Source: Prostheceraeus crozeri (taxonomy: Eukaryota; Platyhelminthes; Polycladida; Euryleptidae). From it: 64,000 nt of DNA. The stretch is from positions 82,257 to 146,256 of the forward strand of contig CAJQUW010007491.1 of NCBI GenBank assembly GCA_907163375.1. The letters run 5' to 3'. This document shows, piece by piece, positions 53,832 to 64,000 of this stretch. The stretch's first letter is position 1, and the number at the start of each line of letters is the position of its first letter. A program made the translations under genes and the position numbers. The notes under the pieces are model-generated. The model was given only the letters and a program-made list of their open reading frames with translations. It was not told the DNA's origin and did no database searches.

Positions 53832-54933
53832 ACGTTTGAATTCAATCTATTATGATGTAAAACATCCGGCAGGATTTGCATCTATCAAGAAATTATCAAA
53901 AGCGAGTGGTCTTCCACAATCACAAGTGAAACGATGGTTAAAGGGTCAGGCTACCTATACACTCCACAAACAAGCGAAAAAGAAGTACCAGCACCCGCCA
54001 TTATATTGTTTCATGACATCGGATGAACATGGCAAGCAGATTTGTGCGATGTTGCCTCCATTTCAAAACATAACTCGGGTAATAATTTTATCCCTCTTTA
54101 AAAAGCAATCCGTCATTGATATTTTCCCTTTCTCGCGTTATGCGTGGGCTCAACCTTTAAAAACAAAGAAGGGAAAGGAGTAGCAAAAGCATTCCAAACA
54201 ATTTTTCGAGAAGGTCGGATTCCAAAAAGAATTCAGAGTGATCAAGGAAAACAGTTTGAAAATCAGCATGTACAAGATTATTTGAGAGGCATGACATTGA
54301 GTTGTTTAGTGTAAAGAGTGCTTATAAAGCTGCACTCGTTGAACGTTTTAATCGCACATTAAAAAAACCATTTTGGCGACATTTTAAAACTCTGCCAACT
54401 TGACACAAAATTGGACAAAGGTTCTACAAGATACACTCCATGCCTACAATCACTCTATCCATCGTTCTATTGGACTCAGACCAGTAGATGTAAATGCTGA
54501 CAATGTAGATAAAGTGCGCGAATCATTCCAACGTAAACGCACTGATGTGAAAAGTGATGTGAAAATTGGTGATAAAGTTCGTATCTCAAAAGTGAAAAGT
54601 GTTTTTGCTAAAGGGTACCTTCCGAATTGGACAGAGGAGGTATTTACAGTATCAAGGATTAATCAAAAAGACTCTCCGATCTCTTCTATCTCTCTCCCGA
54701 CCACCTACAAGTTGAAAGATTACGAATAATGAAGAAATTGAGGGTAGCTTTTACCGCGATGAGATTGACTCCCCGGTAGTCACTGAAAGTGAAACATATT
54801 TGGTAGAGAAAATCATTCGATGTAAAAAACGGCAAGGTGAAGAATGGTGTCTTGTTAAATGGACTGGTTATCCTTCAAGTATGAACTCTTGGATGCGTCG
54901 TGCTGACATCTTTCACCTAAGTGATCGACAGTG
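53797..54933 (+). pseudogene. Retroviral-type integrase with C-terminal chromodomain
   Basis: N-terminal part YYDVKHPAGFASIKKL and TYTLHKQAKKKY, core YAWAQPLKTKKG, IQSDQGKQFENQ and ALVERFNRTLKK (Asp and Glu of the DDE triad), an SH3-like block IGDKVRISKVKSVFAKGY, then a chromodomain (about 54795-54933: VEKIIRCKK, WCLVKWTGYPSSMNSWM). Chromodomain integrases can target chromatin marks. Several breaks. Confidence 0.88.
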
Positions 54934-54975
54934 ATTCATGCAAAGTTGTAACTAACAATGTTTAGGGTTTGAGCT

Positions 54976-55329
54976 ATGAATCCAACTGCCTCATTTTATT
55001 CACGACCCTCCTATGTAAGTGGTGGAGGACAAATTTACATCGGCGCTCGCCGCCAACGTGGAGGTAGCATACTTGGTGCACTGAAATCTGTTGTAGCACC
55101 TCTCATATCCAATGTCGGTACATCTTTAAAACGAAATGTTTTAAGTAATGCCGTTGGCTTTGCTGGTGATGTTGCTAGTGATCTTTCCAGAGGTAGAAGT
55201 TTTAAGAGCAGTTTGTTGAATCGTGGGAAGGAACGCGGTTTAAAAACATTGAAGCAAAGAAAGAGGAAAGACCTTTGCTGGAGTTTAACTCAACTCAAGG
55301 AAAGAAAATCACCTAAACGAATGAAATAA
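54976..55329 (+). CDS. Small virion protein, pVI/pX class
   Basis: 117 residues from MNPTASFYSRPSYVSGGG. Arg- and Gly-rich (YIGARRQRGGSILGALKS) with alternating hydrophobic stretches (VVAPLISNVGTS, SNAVGFAGDVASDLS) and a basic end. Its place after the integrase and before the capsid gene is usual for Polinton minor virion proteins. The function is inferred. Confidence 0.5.
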   Translation: MNPTASFYSRPSYVSGGGQIYIGARRQRGGSILGALKSVVAPLISNVGTSLKRNVLSNAVGFAGDVASDLSRGRSFKSSLLNRGKERGLKTLKQRKRKDLCWSLTQLKERKSPKRMK

Positions 55330-55459
55330 AGGAAGGAGGAAACATCGCGGAGCTGGTAAGGTGCGATCTTCAGTCAAAAGGCATTCACTATTGGCAAAAA
55401 CGAACGTCGCAGAGAGAGGCAGAGGGCTATAAAATTAATCATTTACTATCTAGATCATC

Positions 55460-56285
55460 ATGGCGTCCTCATCAGAGAGGCCCTAAAACGACAACGAAAC
55501 AACGACGACGCAAGTTGGCATGCATATACTTCTAAACTTCTAATCATGGATGTGTAAAACTTTGGTTTTTCTTTTTTTGTTTGTTTGATCAACAAGGCCA
55601 TACAGACAGATATTCTTAGTGTTTCAAGTATTTGGTAGATTATCATGCCTCGAACAGCTTGAGAATCTAGGCCACCGCTTGCTTCTGGCCCTCCCATTGA
55701 ATTTGTTATTCCGGGTGGTAGTGAGATGACTATACATAGATTTGAGTTATGCATATGGACTGGTTGATATTGAGGTTTAGTGAATTCAGATTCCCCTCAA
55801 CAGCAAGATGGAACTGCTAAAGTTGTGACGATACACATAAAGTTTGGACTGAACAATCTTTACCATTATTGACTACTTATACATTACATTTTAATCGTGA
55901 TGTTTCTCATCTCTAATACGATTGGAGAGCAGCGGTGGAAAGGTTGGTTCAAACACACAGCGATTATCCCTTATAAATGGGGGGGGGGGGGGGGGGGATT
56001 ATTTTCAATCATGTATCACAGTTTCATTTCAATCCACAGCAGCACAAAAAAGTCATATGGAAGGCCATTGGGATTCGGCCTACAGAGACGCGCATCGCAG
56101 GAAAATTTGCAGAGCGCGTTGCAAACAAACAGTGGCTTTTGTAAGCGATCTGCTATGATTAAAGATAGTAGAGTATGTCAGCTTATGGTCCGCTAAAGCT
56201 TAGACTTCTTTAGACAATCAAAGTTTTACTCTGTATATCCAGCATGGACTACAATCTGACATTGAATAAGGCCTGAATTTGCGCT
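55460..56285 (+). pseudogene. Family B major capsid gene, 5' part
   Basis: The reading resembles the F54H12.2-like major capsid protein of arthropod Polintons: PIEFVIPGG at about 55690, a middle part, and an EGHWDS segment near 56058. It contains a run of about 18 G (55979). Strongly interrupted. It is separated from the 3' part by the TG-rich tract. Confidence 0.55.
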
Positions 56286-56290
56286 GAATG
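56164..56290 (+). repeat. Direct repeat flanking the TG tract, left copy
   Basis: About 120 bases (GATAGTAGAGTAT, TATGGTCCG, TTAGACAxTCAAAGTT, CTGACATTGAAT) recurring at 62715-62835 with numerous differences. The segment belongs to the capsid gene. Confidence 0.75.
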
Positions 56291-59200
56291 ATTTGCGTGT
56301 GTGTGAATGTGGGTGGATTGTTTTGAATTTGAATTTGGGGTGAATGTTTTGTGTGTGGAATGATGGATGTGTGTGAATGTTGTGTTGTGAATTGTGTTGT
56401 GAATGATGATGTGTTGTATTGATTGTGTTTCGTTGTGGGGTGTGATGTGGTTGTGAAGTGGATGGATGTGTGTGTGTTGTTGTTGTGTGTGCTTGATTTG
56501 AATGAATTAGAATGTGTGATGTTGGTGAAGGTGTGATAGTGGATGGCTGAATGATGTGAAGTGATATGGTTGAATGTTGTGTGAATGTTTTGGTGAGTGT
56601 GATTTGTGGTGTGTGCCGAGTGTGTGAATTGGAGTGAATTGATTGATTGATTGGGCAATGGAATGCTGATGTGTGATGGGAATGATTGTGTTGAACTGGA
56701 GGTGTGTTGATGGATGTGGTGAATTGTGTGTGTTTGTTGTGATTGATAGGATGTGATGGTGGATGTGAGTGTGAGATGTGATGTGTGTGTTTGTGATGTG
56801 GATATGAATGAGTGAATGACATGTGGACGTTTGTGTGAATTTGTTTTTTGGAGTGTGAAAAATGAATGTGGTGATTGTGGTGGGATGTGTGTGGTGTGTG
56901 TTTGTTGAATGGAATGATTGTGTGTGATTGGATGATGTGTGGATATGTGTGGTGTTGTTGAATGATGGATTTTGTTGTTGAATTGTTGAGATGTAGTGAT
57001 GATGTGTTGATGAAGATGATAGGTGTGTGTGATGTGTGTGTGTAGTGTGAGTGATGCATGTGATTGGTTGATGATGAATGATTGTGTTGTGTGTTGAATG
57101 AAATGTGTTGTGTGAATTGTGTTGGTTTGATGTGAATTTGTGGTCGAAAATGTGGTTGAATTGTGATTGGAGTGAGTGTGGAGAAGTGATGGGAAGTGTG
57201 GTTGTGTGTTGATGAGTGAAATGTGTGTGTGAATGTGGAGTGTTGTAGTGGATGTGATATTTGGATCGATTGTTGGTGATGTGAATGTTGTGTCGTTGTG
57301 TTGACATGTGTGTTGATGGTTAGATGTTTGGATGAAGTGATGGTGATTGTGGGTGTGGATGCGAATGTGGTGTGGATGTGTGAATTGATTTGTTTTGCTG
57401 AAATTGAGATTTGGGGGAAGTGGTTGTGTGTGATAGTTTGTGGAGGTGATTGTGTGGTGAATGGTTGTGTGGAGTGGCATTTTGCCTTGTTGATGAGTGA
57501 TGTGTGTTGTGTGATATGATGTGTTAAATGTGGTGTGTGTGGTGTGTGTGAATGCAGTGGGAATTTGAATGGATTTGCGGGTTGTGATATTGGTGATGAT
57601 GAATGAATTGATGGTGGGTGTGATGTGTGTTGGTGACGTTTGTGAGATGATAGTTGGTTGATGGGATTTGTGTTTGTTAGTTGATGATGATGTGGTGTTG
57701 GTGATTGTGATTGTGTGTGAAGATGATGGTGTATTGTTGGATGTGTTGTGGATTGTGATGTTGTGGTGATTGTGTGTCTGAATGCTGTGAATGTAGTGTG
57801 TGTGTGTGTGATTGGAAGATTGAATGAAGTGATGTTTTGTGAATGGTTGTTGTGAAGTGGTGGTGGAATGTGATGATAAGTGTTGTGTTGTGATTGTGAA
57901 TGTTTGTGTGTGTGTTGTGATATTGAGATGATATGTGTGAGATTGGAGTGAGTGTGTGAATGTGACTTGATGAATTGTGTTGTATGTTGTGAGAATGATG
58001 TGTGGTGGTTGGTGGAGAGATGATGATGTGGTTTAGAATTGTTGAATTGTGTGTGGTGATGTTGATATTGTGAATGTGGTGTTTGATAGATTGGTGTGTG
58101 AAGTTATGGTGTGTTGTGTGGAATGAAGGCATGGTGTGTGAATGTGATTTGTGATATGTGATTGTGTGATTGTGGTGAGTAGATATGGTTGTGTGTGGTG
58201 TGTGGATGTGTGAATGTGTGTGTGTGTTTGCGAAGTGGTGAAATGTGTTGGTTGTGTTTGAATGTGTGGAATTGAAGTGTGTGTTGAATGTTGGTGTGAA
58301 TTGGTGTTTTGTGATATGTTTGATAGTGTGAATGTGGATTGAATGGATTGTGAAATGATTGTGTGAATGCTTGTTTGAATTGAATTTGAATGAATTGTGC
58401 TGAATTGGTGAGATGTGCTGATTGATGTGGAATTGTGTTTGTATGTGTGGTGATGTGTGTGATGTGTTTGAGTGTGGATGTTTGATTGAATTTGTGGGAA
58501 TTTCGTGAATGCTGTGAAGTGAATGGTGTGAATTGTGTGACTGAGTGAGTGTGATGTTGTTGTGAATTGTGTGGGTGTGAGTGATGTTGGATGTGTGTGT
58601 TGGTGTTGTGTAGCTGGATGAAGATGTTTCTGTTGTGCTGTTGTGGTGAATGTGTTGTTGTAGGATCGTGTGATGTTGTTGATGGTGAATGGTTGTGATA
58701 GTGTTGTGTGCTGATTTGTGTTGTGTTTTTGGTGGTGATATGTTTGGTTGATTGTGTGATAAGTTTGGATGTGTTGTGAATGTGTGGTTGATGATTGGTG
58801 TTGTGTGGGTGATTGTGATGGATGATGATTGTGACAAGAATATTGTGTGATGGATGTGGTTGAATTGAGATTGTTGTTTGTAGTGTGATGTTTGTTGGTG
58901 GTGTTGAATATGTGTGTGGTGTGTGTGTGGAATGTGAATGTTGAATTGAGTGTGTGGATTGTTGTGTTGTGTGTTGTGTGTGATTTTGTTTGGTGTGTGT
59001 TGTGTATATTGGGATAGATTTTGATGGGATGGTTGTGGTGGTGTGGGGGTGTGGTTTGTGTGTGATTAGTATGTGTGGTGAGGTAGTGTGTTGTTTGGGT
59101 GTGTGGTGGTGAATGTGATGAGGTGTGGTTGGTTTCTGTGTGGTGTGTGATTGTGTTGGGGGATGATTGTGGTGTGTGGATGGTTGGGTGTGCGTTGATT

Positions 59201-62200
59201 GTGTGGATGTGTGGTGTGTGGGTATGGTGGAAGTGTTGTGTTGGGATGGGGGTTGGAGGTTTGGTGATGGGTGGGGGTGTTGTGTGGGTGATGTGTATGT
59301 TGTGATTGGTGATTAAGGGTGTTGGGTTTGGTGGATGGAGTGGTTGAGAATGATGTGGAATGATTGAATTGTGGTGTGATGGGAGTGTGTGAGATGTGGT
59401 GTGGTGTGGCGCTGTGATTGTGTGGTGCAGCTGCGATAATGGTGATTGAATCGTGTGTTGATGAGTGAATTGTTGGGACGTGTTGCTGATGGTGGTGATT
59501 GTGTTGAATGTTGGTTGTGCGATGGGAAATGATGAATGTGAGGGTTGAGAATGTGGTGTGTGGCATTTGTGTGTGTGGTGTGTGTGGTTGTGAGATGTGA
59601 TGTTGGTGTGGGTGTGTGTGTGGTGTGTGTGTTGATGTGGTGGTGTTGTGTTGTGTGTGTGTGTGTTGATGATGTGTTGGTGTGAGATTGTGTGTGTGTG
59701 TGTTTGTGTGGATGTGTGTTGTTGTGTTTGATGGTTGATGTGTGTGTGTGTGTGTATGTGGTTGTGGGAATGTTGTGAAAATTGTGTTGTGTGTGGTGTG
59801 TTAAGTGATTTGATGATGTTGTGTGTGTGTGAGTTTGGTGTGATGTGTGTGTTGAGTTGTGTGTGTGATGTGTGATTGTGATGGTGTGGTGTGTTGTGTG
59901 TGCGTGGTTGTGAATGGTGTGAGTTGATGTGTGTGTGTGTATGTTGATGTGTGTTGTGGTGTGTGATGTTGTGATGGTGGTGGTGTGTAAGTGTTGTGTG
60001 TTTGTGTTGGTGTGTGTGTTTGTTGTGGATGATGTTGAGTGTTTGTTGTGAGGTTGTGTGTGTGGGTTGGTGTTGCGCTGTTGTGGTGTGTTGTGTGTTT
60101 GTGTTGTGGTGGCTGGTTGTGTTGTGTGATTGTGTGTGTGTGAGAGTGTTTGTTGTGATGTGTGGGTGTGTGGTGTTGATGTGAGTGATGTTAGTTGAAT
60201 TGGTGTGTGTGTGTGGTGTGTGTGAATGAGTGGTGTGGTGTGTTGTGGTGTGTAGTGTGTAGAGATGTGATGAGTTGTGTGATTGTTTGGGTGTGTGGTG
60301 TTGAGTGATTTGAATGTGGTGTGTGTGAATTAGTGATTGAATGGTATGATTGTGTTGAGTGATTTGGTGTGTGTGTGAGTGTGGAATGTGTGTGGTGTTG
60401 TGTGGTGTGTTGTGTGTGGATGGTGTTGTGTGTGTGTGTGTGTGGTGTGTTGACATGTGTGATTGTGTGTTGTGTGTGTGATGAATGTTGATGATGTGAA
60501 TGGATGTTGAGGTTTGTGAATGTGTGTGAGTGAGTGTGTGTGGTGTGAGTGTGTGTTTGTGTGTGGTTGATGTGTGTATGTAGTTGTGTTGTGTGTGGTG
60601 TGATGAGTTGTGAGTTGTTGTGATGATGTGTGTGTGTGTGTGTGTTGTTGTGTGTGTGTGTGATAGTGTGTGTGGTGTGTGAAGGTGTGAGATTTGTGTG
60701 TGTGGAGTGTTGAGTGTGTGTGTGGTGTTTGTGGGGATGTGTGTGTGAGTGATTGTATGTGAATGTGTGTGTGTGTGTGTGTGTGATGTGAGGTGAAGGT
60801 GTGTGTTTTGATGTTGTGATTGTTGTGTGTGTGGTTGATGGTGTGATGTGAGAGTTGTGGTGTGGGATGTGTGTGTGTTGATGTTGTGTGTGATGTTGAG
60901 GTGTTGTGTGATTGTGTGTGATGTGTGTTTGATGTGTTGTGTGTGTGTGTGGTTGTGTGTATGAAGTGTGGTGATTGTGTTGTGTTGTATGTGTGTGTGA
61001 TTGTGTGATGGAGTGTGTTTGTGTTGTTGTGTTGTGATGTGTGTTGTGTGTGAGTGTTGTGTGATTGTGTGTTTGGTGAAATGTGTGTGAGAATGTGAGT
61101 GTGATTGTTGTTGTGTGGGTGTGTGATGTGTTGTGATGGTTGATGGTAGTGTGGTGTGAAGTTGTGGGTGTGGTGGTGTGTTGATGTTGTGTGTTGTGTG
61201 TGTTTGTTGTGTGTGTTGTTGGTGTGAATGTGTGTGTGTTGTGGTGTGTGTGAGATGTGTTGTGAATAGTGATGTTGTGTGTGGTTGAGTTGTGTTGTGT
61301 TGTGTGTTGTGTGTGTGTTGTGTGTTGTTGTGGTGTTGGTGTGTGAGTGTGGTGTGTGTGTTGTGTGTGGGTGTATGTTGTGGTGTGTGTTGTGTGTGAA
61401 TGTGTGTTGTGGTGTGTGTGTGTGTGTGTGTGTGGTGATTGATGTGGTGTGAGTGTTGATGTGTGGGTGAGTATGTGTGTTGTGTGTGGAAGTGTGTGTG
61501 TGAATGTGTGTGTGTGTGTGTGTTGATGTGTGTTGTGTAGTGTGTTGTGTTGTGTGTGGTGTGTGTTGTGTGGTGTGGATGTGTGTTGATGTTGATGTGT
61601 TGATTGTGATTGTGTGAGATGTGTGGTGGTTGTTGATGAATGTGTGTTGTGGTGTGTGTGGTTGTGATTGTGTGTGATTGTGATGTGTTGTGTTTGTTTT
61701 GTGTGTGTGATGTGTGATGTTGTTGTGTTGGTGTGTGTGATTGATGTGTGTATTGATGTGTGGTGTTGTGATGTGTTTGTGTAGGAATGTGTGTGTTGTG
61801 ATGTGTGTGTGTGTGTGATGTGTGATGTGTTGATGTGTTGGTTGGTTTGGTGATGGTGTGTTGTGTGGATGATGTGTGATGTGATGTGGTTGGTGATTGG
61901 AATGGATGGTGGTGATTGTGTGATTGTGTGGTTGTTGTGTTGAGATGTGTTGTTGTGTGAATGTGTGGTTGATTGTGTTGTTTGGATGATGTTGTGTGTT
62001 TGTGTGTGTGTTGTGAGTGAATGTTGTGTGTTGTGTGTGTGTGGTGGATTTGTGTGTGGATGTGTGTGTTGTGTGTTTGATGTTGTGTTGTGTGTATGTG
62101 TGATTGTGTGTGTGATGTGTGTGTGTTGTGATTGAATGTGTGGTGGTTGGTGAGTGATTGGTGTGTGGTTTGGTGTGGTGTGATTGTGTGATTGTGTGAT

Positions 62201-62714
62201 TTGGTGATGATTTGTGATGTGTGTTGTGTGTGTGGTTGTGTGTGGTTGGGTGTGGTGTTGATGTGATGAATGGTTGTGTGTGTGTGTGAGTTGTGATTGT
62301 TGGTGGTGTGTGTGAGTGTGTGATTGTGATGTGAGTGTTGTGGTGTTGTGGTGTGTGTTGTGATGTTGATGGATTGTGATTTGGTGTGTGGTGTGTGTTG
62401 TGGTTGTGTGTGTGTGTGTTGTGTGTGGTGATGTGATTGTTATGATTGTGTGTTTGTGTGTGTGTGTGTGATTGGTGTGTTGTGTGTGAATGTGGTATGT
62501 GATGTGTGTTGTGGTGTGGTGTGGTGATGGTGTGTGTTTGTTGTGATGTTGTGTTGTTGGTGGTCTGTGAATGGTGTTGTTGTTGTGTGTGTTTTGAATG
62601 TGTGTGTGAATGTTGTGTGGTTTGTGTGTGATGAATTGTTTGATTGTTGTGGATGGTGGAAGTGAAGTTGATTGTGTGTGTGTGAAGAGTGTGTTTGTGA
62701 AGTGAATTGTTGTG
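56286..62714. repeat. 6.4-kb TG-rich, nearly C-free tract
   Basis: Irregular GTGTG, GAATGTG and TGTTGTG strings with almost no C on plus across more than 6 kb and no fixed unit. It lies inside the capsid gene between direct repeats of about 120 bp. Long open frames on either strand (for example an 807-codon one) are composition artefacts. It could be a real expanded low-complexity tract or a base-calling or assembly artefact. Confidence 0.85.
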
Positions 62715-62835
62715 TGATAGTAGAGTATTCAGTCTATATGGTCCGTGCTTTTAGACCTCTTTAGACAGTCAAAGTTCTTATGTGTAATACCAGCTGCGAT
62801 TCAAGCTGACATTGAATGTGCGCTGTGAGTGTTGC
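62715..62835 (+). repeat. Direct repeat flanking the TG tract, right copy
   Basis: Partner of 56164-56290. The capsid gene becomes readable again directly after it. Confidence 0.75.
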
Positions 62836-63522
62836 GCTGGAATTGCATTTGCTAAAGTTGACAATTTTAGAATTCATGTGGAAGATATTGCACTTTACAT
62901 TCGTCGAGTAGTACCGAATCCAAGTGTCATTATAGAGCATGCTGAAGGTCTTAACCGCCAAAATGCCATTTAACCCGTTCAGCATACAAAGCTTCTCACC
63001 TTTACAATTCCGAAAGATCAAAAGAGTTTCATGAAAGATGGCCTCTTTCCATCGGAAGCACCGAAGCTCCTCATGGTGGCAATGGTTGAAAATGATGCAT
63101 TTAATGGTAATATAAAGAAGAATCCTTTCAATTTTAAACACAATCAGTTAAGTGAAATTGCTTTACGTGTAAATGGTGTGAGTCATCCTGGTCCACCCTA
63201 CAAACCAGATTTTGCTTCGGATCAATTTATGCGCAGTTATGTTGATTTTATGGATGTCTTTGGCTTTTACAATACGGATGACACCAACGGACTGACTATG
63301 AAAGAGTTTAAGAGTGGATATACTATTTATGCATTTGATTTGACTGCTGACAGCGATATTAGTGCACCCTATCGTCAAGCGAACGTGCCTCATAATATTC
63401 GTTTGGATTTGACGTTCAAAAGAACACTACCTGAGACGATCAATGTATTAATTTATGCAGTCTTCGATTCAAATATTGAAATTACAAAGTATCGTGACGT
63501 GATTCTTCAGTATAATCGTTAA
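62715..63522 (+). pseudogene. Family B major capsid gene, 3' part (F54H12.2-like)
   Basis: Reads VEDIALYIRRVVPNPSVII, LTFTIPKDQKSFMKDGLFP, LLMVAMVENDAFNGN, KKNPFNFKHNQLSEIAL, then NGVSHPGPPYKPDFAS and GYTIYAFDLTAD, LDLTFKRTLPETINVLIYA. This is the conserved C-terminal half of the F54H12.2-like capsid proteins that arthropod genomes carry in Polintons. It ends at TAA, overlapped closely by the protease start. Confidence 0.8.
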
Positions 63523-63983
63523 TGAGTTGGTTGATTGCTGACGATATTAAGACTAAAGTGCAGCGTAATGCAGACGAAGCGACGTTGAAAGCTTTCGATA
63601 ATGTCTATTCACTCGATACCTTACCACCTGCAGTAAATCACTATCCCATCTTTATTGTGCTAAACACTCATTCGCAGAATTTAGGCGGTGAGCATTGGAA
63701 AGCGATCTTTATTGGAGAAGACCGACGTGGTGAACTATTTGACTCTCTTGCTCAACCTCCAAATATACCAACACAGCAGTGGTTGAGAAAACATACGCGT
63801 CAATATCAGCGAAATGAACGCATACTACAACATCCACTTTCATCAACGTGTGGTGCTTTTGTACTGTACTTCATCTTAAAACGTTTACATGTATCTCGAT
63901 TTGCATCTATTATTCAAAACTTTTCATGTAATCCATACTCTAATGAAAAAATGATTTGTAAGTTCTATCATGATTTGAAATAA
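63522..63983 (+). CDS. Adenain-like cysteine protease (family B)
   Basis: 153 residues from MSWLIADDIKT. The catalytic set is visible in order: GGEHWKAIF (His), ELFDSLAQPP (Asp), STCGAFVLYF (Cys). Capsid maturation is the known role. The start codon overlaps the capsid stop (TAATGAG), indicating a tightly packed pair. It looks whole. Confidence 0.85.
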   Translation: MSWLIADDIKTKVQRNADEATLKAFDNVYSLDTLPPAVNHYPIFIVLNTHSQNLGGEHWKAIFIGEDRRGELFDSLAQPPNIPTQQWLRKHTRQYQRNERILQHPLSSTCGAFVLYFILKRLHVSRFASIIQNFSCNPYSNEKMICKFYHDLK

Positions 63984-64000
63984 AAACATCATGTTGGAAA

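Larger units (their letters stand above)
48140..64000. mobile_element. Family B Polinton, left part (continues beyond the window)
   Basis: A second Polinton lineage, distinct from family A in base composition (much less AT-rich) and gene details. It carries DEDDh-type nuclease, PolB-N-terminal-like protein, RING protein, core protein, ATPase, integrase with chromodomain, major capsid and protease, all on plus. The left boundary is placed at the start of the GC-rich repetitive block and is approximate; the right end and PolB are not in view. It has several breaks and is split by a long TG tract. Confidence 0.8.

Noticed and set aside
56218-60456. Very long open frames (up to 807 codons) rich in His, Thr, Ser, Asn
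   Set aside because: They follow from the near absence of C on plus: stop codons on the minus strand become rare. No domain or start signal; low-complexity composition only.

Overview
The window looks like genomic DNA of an invertebrate animal, probably an arthropod (inference: one host exon bounded by GT-AG splice sites, a candidate 67-base intron, and Polinton genes of the type common in arthropods). Nearly all of it is Polinton/Maverick-type virus-like elements, treated here as fossils. Two unrelated families are present, separated by about 4 kb of host sequence.

Family A is very AT-rich. An older, decayed copy runs in from the left edge (1-3868) and continues at 42188-44310. A younger family A copy sits inside its DNA polymerase gene, with AG...CT ends, inverted repeats of about 540 bp and a perfect 6-bp target duplication (TTCATC). 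In the assembly this insertion appears twice (3869-23487 and 23629-42187), separated by exactly 100 N. The first copy is clean on its left and noisy on its right, and the second is noisy only at its left end. Together with a scrap of the right flank before the N run, this suggests one insertion (or two alleles) duplicated in assembly, not a tandem array. Gene order: inverted repeat, a 1.8-kb extra segment, membrane protein, middle protein, penton, packaging ATPase, then on the minus strand PolB and a second replication-side gene. Then, on plus, come a fibre-like protein, a small hydrophobic protein, the major capsid protein, a pX/pVI-like protein and a phospholipase-like domain with integrase. 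Last are an adenain-like protease on minus and the second inverted repeat.

The most unusual signal is in family A: dozens of short GC-rich hairpins, mostly with three-base loops and often paired into 27-bp double hairpins. Some lie in frame inside PolB, where the older copy has the empty site. Others hold or touch the stop codons of several genes. Stem sequences differ between copies but stay paired.

44310-48140 is host DNA with two candidate minus-strand exons and a LINE-like scrap. Family B (about 48140 to the right edge) has a GC-richer repetitive left end, a TATA/initiator promoter and a candidate short intron. It encodes a DEDDh-exonuclease-like protein, a solo PolB-N-terminal-like protein, a RING protein, a basic pX-like protein, an ATPase, an integrase with chromodomain, a major capsid gene split by 6.4 kb of nearly C-free TG-rich DNA, and a protease. 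Its PolB is not in the window.
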